10,680 bases of DNA, taken from positions 1 through 10,680 of the forward strand of contig DAOVGD010000143.1 of assembly GCA_030672555.1 (NCBI GenBank), in the 5' to 3' direction. This DNA is from Desulfobacterales bacterium. GTDB taxonomy: Bacteria; Desulfobacterota; Desulfobacteria; Desulfobacterales; C00003106. Below, in pieces: positions 6,911 through 10,680 of the stretch (its first letter is position 1; every line of letters starts with the position of its first letter). Made by a program: the position numbers and the translations under genes. A model generated the notes under the pieces. That model was not told the origin of the DNA, did no database searches, and saw only the letters and a list, made by a program, of their open reading frames with translations.

Positions 6911-7017
6911 GATGATAGAAGATAGAAAATAGAGGTCAGATGTTCATCTACCTTCTGTCCTCTATTCTCTGTCCTCTATCCTCTGTCCTCTATCCTCTGA
7001 GCTTTCAGCTCTGCGCT
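6911..7017. repeat. Heptamer arrays with hairpin potential between surA and asnS
   Basis: Bases 6911-6938 hold purine-rich 7-mers (GATGATA, GAAGATA, GAAAATA, GAGGTCA). From 6948 to 7017 run ten pyrimidine-rich 7-mers, mainly alternating CTGTCCT and CTATCCT, with an exact 14-nt period over part of the run. The last unit ends at 7017, immediately next to the surA stop codon (7018-7020). The two halves are roughly complementary around the perfect palindrome AGATG-TT-CATCT (6938-6949), so surA mRNA could form a long imperfect hairpin before asnS. It may reduce read-through; no U-tract is seen. Confidence 0.8.
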
Positions 7018-7995
7018 TCATAGCATAGTCTTTATATACGCCCTCTCCTTTAACCCCTTCAACCACTCTTCATACTTTTTCTCCACTACAGACTGAAAGA
7101 GCTTTTGGTGAATTTCCGCCTTGGCTTCCTCAAAGGACTTTCCAGGCATCTCTTCTTTTTTCACAAGCTTTACGATCTGAATTCCGGCCGGTGTCTTTAG
7201 CACAGGACTTACCTCTCCTGGTTGAAGATCCTGAAGGACCTCTTTCAAAACAGGTGTCAACTCGGAGAGTGTAAAAAAACCAAGATCACCGCCATTTGCA
7301 GCAGATTTTGCTTCGGAAAATTCCTTCGCAGCATCTTCAAAGGGAAGTCCCTGTCTTATTTCTTTTACGATATCCTCTCCCTTCTTAACAACCGCTGCCA
7401 CCTGATCTTCGTTGTCTGAGGGCGAGACTTTCAAAAAGATACTTCGTATGTGATACCGGATTTTTCCTTTATATAATTCCTTATATTTATTGTTGTAGTA
7501 ATTACGTATTTCATCCTCTGTTATTACAATCTTTGATTTGACCTCCCAATTAACCAGCTTGGCCTGGAGAATTTGCTCTTTTAGCCGCTCTTTATATTCC
7601 TCTAATGTGTATCCATCCCTGGCAAGTATCTTTACAAGCTCCTCCTCAGTACAAAAATTCTCATTCTTAACTCGTTCCAAGGCGTTATCTACTTCGGAGT
7701 CACTGACTCGAATCTTTTTTGCCGATATCTCCTGATCTGCTAATTTTTGTTCAATAAGTCGATTCAGAATCTCTTTACGGGCCTCAAACAAAAATTCTTT
7801 TTCTTGCTCCGGAGCATAGCCATCTGCTCGAATTCGGTTCGCATAGGGTAGATACATCTCGTCCAAATCGGAAAGTGTAATAATATCATTGTTGACTACA
7901 GCTACAACACGATCCAACAGTTCTCCTTGCGCCGGGCTTGAAGAAAATAACAGAGGAACTAACAATAAAACAATTATAGCATTTCTTAAAATCAT
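7018..7995 (-). CDS. surA: SurA-like periplasmic chaperone / peptidyl-prolyl isomerase with one parvulin domain
   Basis: Exported folding factor that probably escorts outer-membrane proteins through the periplasm; 325 residues. Residues 1-24 form a signal peptide (ILRNAIIVLLLVPLLFSSS, then PAQG). The mature part opens with LLDRVVAVVNNDIITLSDLD, the signature of the SurA N-terminal chaperone domain, which continues to about 170. One parvulin/PpiC domain follows at about 178-279 (YHIRSIFLKV, FEDAAKEFSEAKSAANGGDL, GFFTLSEL, PVLKTPAGIQIVKLV). A C-terminal helix closes the chaperone module. E. coli SurA has about 430 residues and two parvulin domains, so this is the shorter one-domain form common outside Gammaproteobacteria. 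The ATG at 7995 has no clear Shine-Dalgarno. It is divergent from purL and separated from asnS by a repeat spacer. The family is firm; strict orthology to surA is likely rather than proven. Confidence 0.9.
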   Translation of the reverse strand: MILRNAIIVLLLVPLLFSSSPAQGELLDRVVAVVNNDIITLSDLDEMYLPYANRIRADGYAPEQEKEFLFEARKEILNRLIEQKLADQEISAKKIRVSDSEVDNALERVKNENFCTEEELVKILARDGYTLEEYKERLKEQILQAKLVNWEVKSKIVITEDEIRNYYNNKYKELYKGKIRYHIRSIFLKVSPSDNEDQVAAVVKKGEDIVKEIRQGLPFEDAAKEFSEAKSAANGGDLGFFTLSELTPVLKEVLQDLQPGEVSPVLKTPAGIQIVKLVKKEEMPGKSFEEAKAEIHQKLFQSVVEKKYEEWLKGLKERAYIKTML

Positions 7996-8017
7996 ATAGC
8001 TTTTGTATAAGTGCTCA

Positions 8018-8194
8018 GAGCCTCTTGCAGAAACAACTTCGTCACGAGATCGTGCGAAAAAGTCCTGCGCAAGGAAGAGGAGTCAAATCGCCGCAGGCGT
8101 AGCAGTAGCTACGTCGAGGACGATTTTACGACGATGACGCAGCGCAGGACTTTTGCAGCCGATCGCAGTAGATGGCTGTTTCTGCAAGAGGCTC
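8018..8194. repeat. Palindromic element of about 177 bp with 18-bp perfect terminal inverted repeats
   Basis: Bases 8018-8035 are the exact reverse complement of 8177-8194. Further in, the 13-bp AAAAGTCCTGCGC at 8058-8070 matches its inverted copy at 8142-8154, symmetric about the same centre near 8106. The core contains AAATCG and CGTAGC steps, also in inverted copies, and the perfect 8-bp palindrome GTAGCTAC at 8105-8112. The element has higher GC than its AT-rich flanks and encodes no convincing protein. It resembles dispersed REP/MITE-like palindromes. No target-site duplication is evident from the flanking bases. It lies in the surA 5' leader if the promoter at 8214-8243 is right. Confidence 0.85.
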
Positions 8195-8213
8195 AAGTTA
8201 ATAGGAACTTGAA

Positions 8214-8243
8214 AATATATAAACTTTGTATGATTTAAGTCAA
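8214..8243 (-). promoter_or_regulatory. Candidate sigma-70-type promoter for surA (minus strand)
   Basis: On the minus strand TTGACT (8238-8243) is followed after 18 nt by TATATT (8214-8219), both 5 of 6 to consensus. It lies in AT-rich DNA just outside the palindromic element. Transcription would start near 8206, giving a leader of about 210 nt that contains the complete palindrome before the surA ATG at 7995. Prediction from motif match only. Confidence 0.45.
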
Positions 8244-8271
8244 GAAAAATATACCTAAACTCATCTTGCTT

Positions 8272-8300
8272 TTGACACCACATAAAAAGTCTGGTACTTT
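8272..8300 (+). promoter_or_regulatory. Candidate extended -10 promoter for purL, placed for a leaderless transcript
   Basis: A perfect -35 TTGACA (8272-8277) is followed by a 17-nt spacer and TACTTT (8295-8300), which matches TATAAT at only 3 of 6 positions but is preceded by the extended -10 bases TGG (8292-8294). The purL ATG begins at 8308, 7 nt after the -10 box, so the expected start site is at or within a base or two of the ATG. No Shine-Dalgarno sequence is present upstream of this ATG. Confidence 0.45.
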
Positions 8301-8307
8301 CTACTTC

Positions 8308-10680
8308 ATGGCAACACGACTCGAAATCACCTTAAAGCCGGAACTCCTTGACGCTGAAGGGACCGCGGTCTGTCGTAAGGCAAAAGACTATTTCGGCCTT
8401 GACCTTACGTCTGTTCGAACCGTGCATATTTTGACCATTGACGCGGATCTTACTTCAGACCAACTAAAAGCAATACGAAAGCATGTATTTACCAACCCTG
8501 TTACACAGGTCTCTTCTTTTAAACCGCTTGAGATCGATTTCGATTGGGTTCTATGGATAGGCTATCGCCCCGGCGTTCGGGACAACGCAGGAAGCACCGC
8601 CCGGGAGGCAATAGAAGATTTTCTTAACATTAAATTCAGCCCCAATGAAGCAATTTATACCTCTAAGAGATATTGCGTAAAAGGTGAAAGCCTCACCGCT
8701 AAAGACGCCAACAGGATAGCCGGCGAACTGCTTGCCAACGACATAATCCAGACATGGCGTATCTTTTCAAGCAATGAGTGGGACCCGAACATCGGAATCG
8801 GGATCATAATACCGAAGGTGCGACTCGACCATCAGCCAACAGTAACAACCATACCTATTCCCAGTGATGAAGAACTTGCAAAAATCAGCGACGAACGAAA
8901 CCTGGCCCTGAACCCTAATGATATACCTACCATCAGGGAGTACTTTTTGCGCCGGGACATCCTGGCGCAACGTCGCGAGGTAGGACTGGATACCCCTACT
9001 GACATTGAGCTGGAATACATCTCCCAGGCACGAAGTGATCATTGCAATCACAACACCTTTAAAGGACTGTTTCATTACCGCGATCTTTCCTCCGGTGAGG
9101 CAATAGAGGTCAACAATCTCTTCAAGACCTGTATCGAAGCCCCTACCCTGGAAATCAAGGAACAGAAATCGTGGGTAATTTCCGTTTTATGGGATAATGC
9201 AGGCGTGGGAAGGTTTGACGATGACTACCATTACGTCATTACAGGTGAGACTCATAATTCCCCTTCCAACATGGAGGCATATGGCGGGGCCATTACCGGC
9301 ATTGTGGGGGTGTACCGCGATCCAATGGGTACAGGCAAAGGTTCAAAGCTCATTATGGGAATGTACGGCTATTGTGTGGGACCGAGAAATTATGCGGGAG
9401 ATCTCCGGCCTCATCTCCATCCCAGACGTCTTTTGGACGGCGTTATCGAGGGTGTGCGCGACGGCGGCAACAAGAGCGGCATTCCGACCGCCTACGGCCA
9501 GGTCCTGTTCGATAAGGGATATTTGGGCAAATGTCTTGTCTTTGTAACTGCCCTTGGCCTTATGCCCGCAAAAATCAATGACACCCCCTGCGAAAAGAAA
9601 ACCACCTCTGCGGGCGACCTGATTATCATGTGCGGCGGTCGCGTCGGTAAAGACGGTATCCATGGAGTAACAGCATCCTCTGAAAGCTATTCCGAGCGTA
9701 CTCCCGCGGGCCACGTTCAGATCGGCGACCCGTATACCCAAAAGAAGATGCACGATTTTCTATTGGAAGCCCGAGATGAGGGGCTCACTACCTTTATCAC
9801 GGACAACGGGGGCGGCGGCCTTTCGTCTTCCATTGGAGAGTCAGCGCTGTTCAGTAACGGTTGCATAGTAGAACTGGAAAAGGTCCCCTTGAAATATGAA
9901 GGGCTTGATCAATGGGAGATTTGGATCTCTGAATCACAGGAGAGGATGACAGTTGCGGTTAGTCCGGAAAATGAGGCCCGCTTCCTTGAACTTTCAGAAA
10001 AGCATGCCGTGGAGAGTACAATAATAGGCCGCTATACCGATTCCGGGAAACTCCACATCACCTATAATGGGAAGACCTGTGCTTACGTTGACATCGATTT
10101 CATGGAGTCCGACTTCCCGCAATGGGTCTTTGACGCAGAATGGCAGCCACCGGAGGCACGCGGACTCAGGGAGCCTGTCCTCACAGAACCGGACGATGCA
10201 TCCAAAGTTCTTCTCGATATATTGGCGCGCCCTAATATCGCCTCCAAGGAATGGATTGCCAGGCAATACGATCATGAGGTACAAGGAACCAGTGTAATCA
10301 AGCCACTTACCGGGAAGGACCGCGATGTTACCTCCGATGCCGCGGTAATACGCCCCGTACTCAACTCTACACAGGGGCTTGCAGCCTCCCAGGCGCTTCT
10401 CCCGACCTATTCAAAAATTGACACTTACAATATGGCAGCATGCACTATTGATGAAGCAATCCGTAGAGTAATCGCCGTGGGAGGAGACCCTGACCACATC
10501 GGTGGCGTGGACAACTTCTGCTGGCCGAATATACAATACCATCCGGAAAAAAATCCTGACGGAAAATACAAAGCCGCCCAATTAGTTCGGGCGAACTGGG
10601 CGCTTCGCGACACCTGTCTTGCCTATCAGGTTCCCCTCCTTTCCGGCAAAGACAGCATGTATGTGGATGGGCACCTTAAA
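8308..10680 (+). CDS. purL: Phosphoribosylformylglycinamidine synthase (large PurL with fused PurS-like N-terminus), 3' end outside the window
   Basis: Fourth step of purine synthesis: FGAR + ATP + glutamine-derived ammonia to FGAM. The frame is open from the ATG at 8308 to the window end, 791 codons without a stop or frameshift. Residues about 1-75 (ITLKPELLDAEGTAVCRKAK) resemble PurS. Residues about 88-160 (GVRDNAGSTAREAIEDFL) look like a second PurS-like unit, as in large PurL proteins whose N-terminus mimics a PurS dimer. The linker has ARSDHCNHNTFKG at 241-253, the counterpart of the SEHCRHK motif. The ATP/Mg2+ half has TGETHNSPSN (312-321), GGNKSGIPTAYG, and DNGGGGLSSS (499-508). The second, duplicated half ends in sight at PLLSGKDSMYVDG. 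Whether a glutaminase domain follows cannot be seen. The gene is divergent from surA, with a promoter immediately in front. The next possible in-frame upstream start (TTG at 8272) is not credible. Confidence 0.95.
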   Translation, partial: MATRLEITLKPELLDAEGTAVCRKAKDYFGLDLTSVRTVHILTIDADLTSDQLKAIRKHVFTNPVTQVSSFKPLEIDFDWVLWIGYRPGVRDNAGSTAREAIEDFLNIKFSPNEAIYTSKRYCVKGESLTAKDANRIAGELLANDIIQTWRIFSSNEWDPNIGIGIIIPKVRLDHQPTVTTIPIPSDEELAKISDERNLALNPNDIPTIREYFLRRDILAQRREVGLDTPTDIELEYISQARSDHCNHNTFKGLFHYRDLSSGEAIEVNNLFKTCIEAPTLEIKEQKSWVISVLWDNAGVGRFDDDYHYVITGETHNSPSNMEAYGGAITGIVGVYRDPMGTGKGSKLIMGMYGYCVGPRNYAGDLRPHLHPRRLLDGVIEGVRDGGNKSGIPTAYGQVLFDKGYLGKCLVFVTALGLMPAKINDTPCEKKTTSAGDLIIMCGGRVGKDGIHGVTASSESYSERTPAGHVQIGDPYTQKKMHDFLLEARDEGLTTFITDNGGGGLSSSIGESALFSNGCIVELEKVPLKYEGLDQWEIWISESQERMTVAVSPENEARFLELSEKHAVESTIIGRYTDSGKLHITYNGKTCAYVDIDFMESDFPQWVFDAEWQPPEARGLREPVLTEPDDASKVLLDILARPNIASKEWIARQYDHEVQGTSVIKPLTGKDRDVTSDAAVIRPVLNSTQGLAASQALLPTYSKIDTYNMAACTIDEAIRRVIAVGGDPDHIGGVDNFCWPNIQYHPEKNPDGKYKAAQLVRANWALRDTCLAYQVPLLSGKDSMYVDGHLK

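Noticed and set aside
8011..8283. Small proteins encoded on either strand of the palindromic element
   Set aside because: The open frames follow from the inverted-repeat sequence, lack ribosome-binding sites and give low-complexity Arg/Ser-rich or unstructured products.
9197..9753. Genes within purL in other frames or on the minus strand
   Set aside because: The purL frame is uninterrupted with conserved motifs throughout, so these are shadow frames.

Overview
This 10.7 kb window is a chromosomal housekeeping segment from a Gram-negative bacterium, indicated by a secreted SurA-type chaperone and a RodZ-type membrane HTH protein. Gene content and order, moderate GC, the large one-chain PurL and the abundance of short degenerate intergenic repeats would fit Desulfobacterota (former Deltaproteobacteria) or a neighbouring phylum. 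That placement is inference only; no rRNA or other taxonomic marker is present. I see no tRNA, rRNA, insertion sequence, phage gene or CRISPR array.

Layout: the 3' part of sppA enters on the + strand (to 616) and converges on a long minus-strand series running from about 7995 down to 810. In transcription order it is surA-like chaperone, asnS, a short RodZ-like HTH/membrane protein, mgtE, recO, a GHMP sugar kinase and glyQ. asnS to recO is very compact (a 1-nt stop/start overlap, then gaps of 6 and 5 nt) and the kinase follows closely, so asnS-rodZ-mgtE-recO-kinase is almost certainly one operon. surA and glyQ are set off from it by repeat-filled spacers. Divergent from surA, a large purL starts at 8308 and is still open at the window end (791 codons seen).

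The genes serve translation (asnS, glyQ), recombinational repair (recO), Mg2+ uptake (mgtE), envelope biogenesis or quality control (surA, sppA, RodZ-like), sugar phosphorylation (kinase) and purine synthesis (purL). They share no obvious single pathway.

The most unusual signal is outside the genes. The spacers after sppA/glyQ, around glyQ/kinase and after surA are built from degenerate heptanucleotide tandem arrays. Several unrelated heptamer families occur, but all have a 7-nt period, often with fixed purine/pyrimidine positions, and two arrays end flush with a stop codon. A related 8-nt array forms the 3' end of recO. A separate near-perfect palindromic element of about 177 bp lies between surA and purL, downstream of the best surA promoter candidate. 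A promoter placed so close to the purL ATG that the mRNA would be leaderless is a further point of interest.
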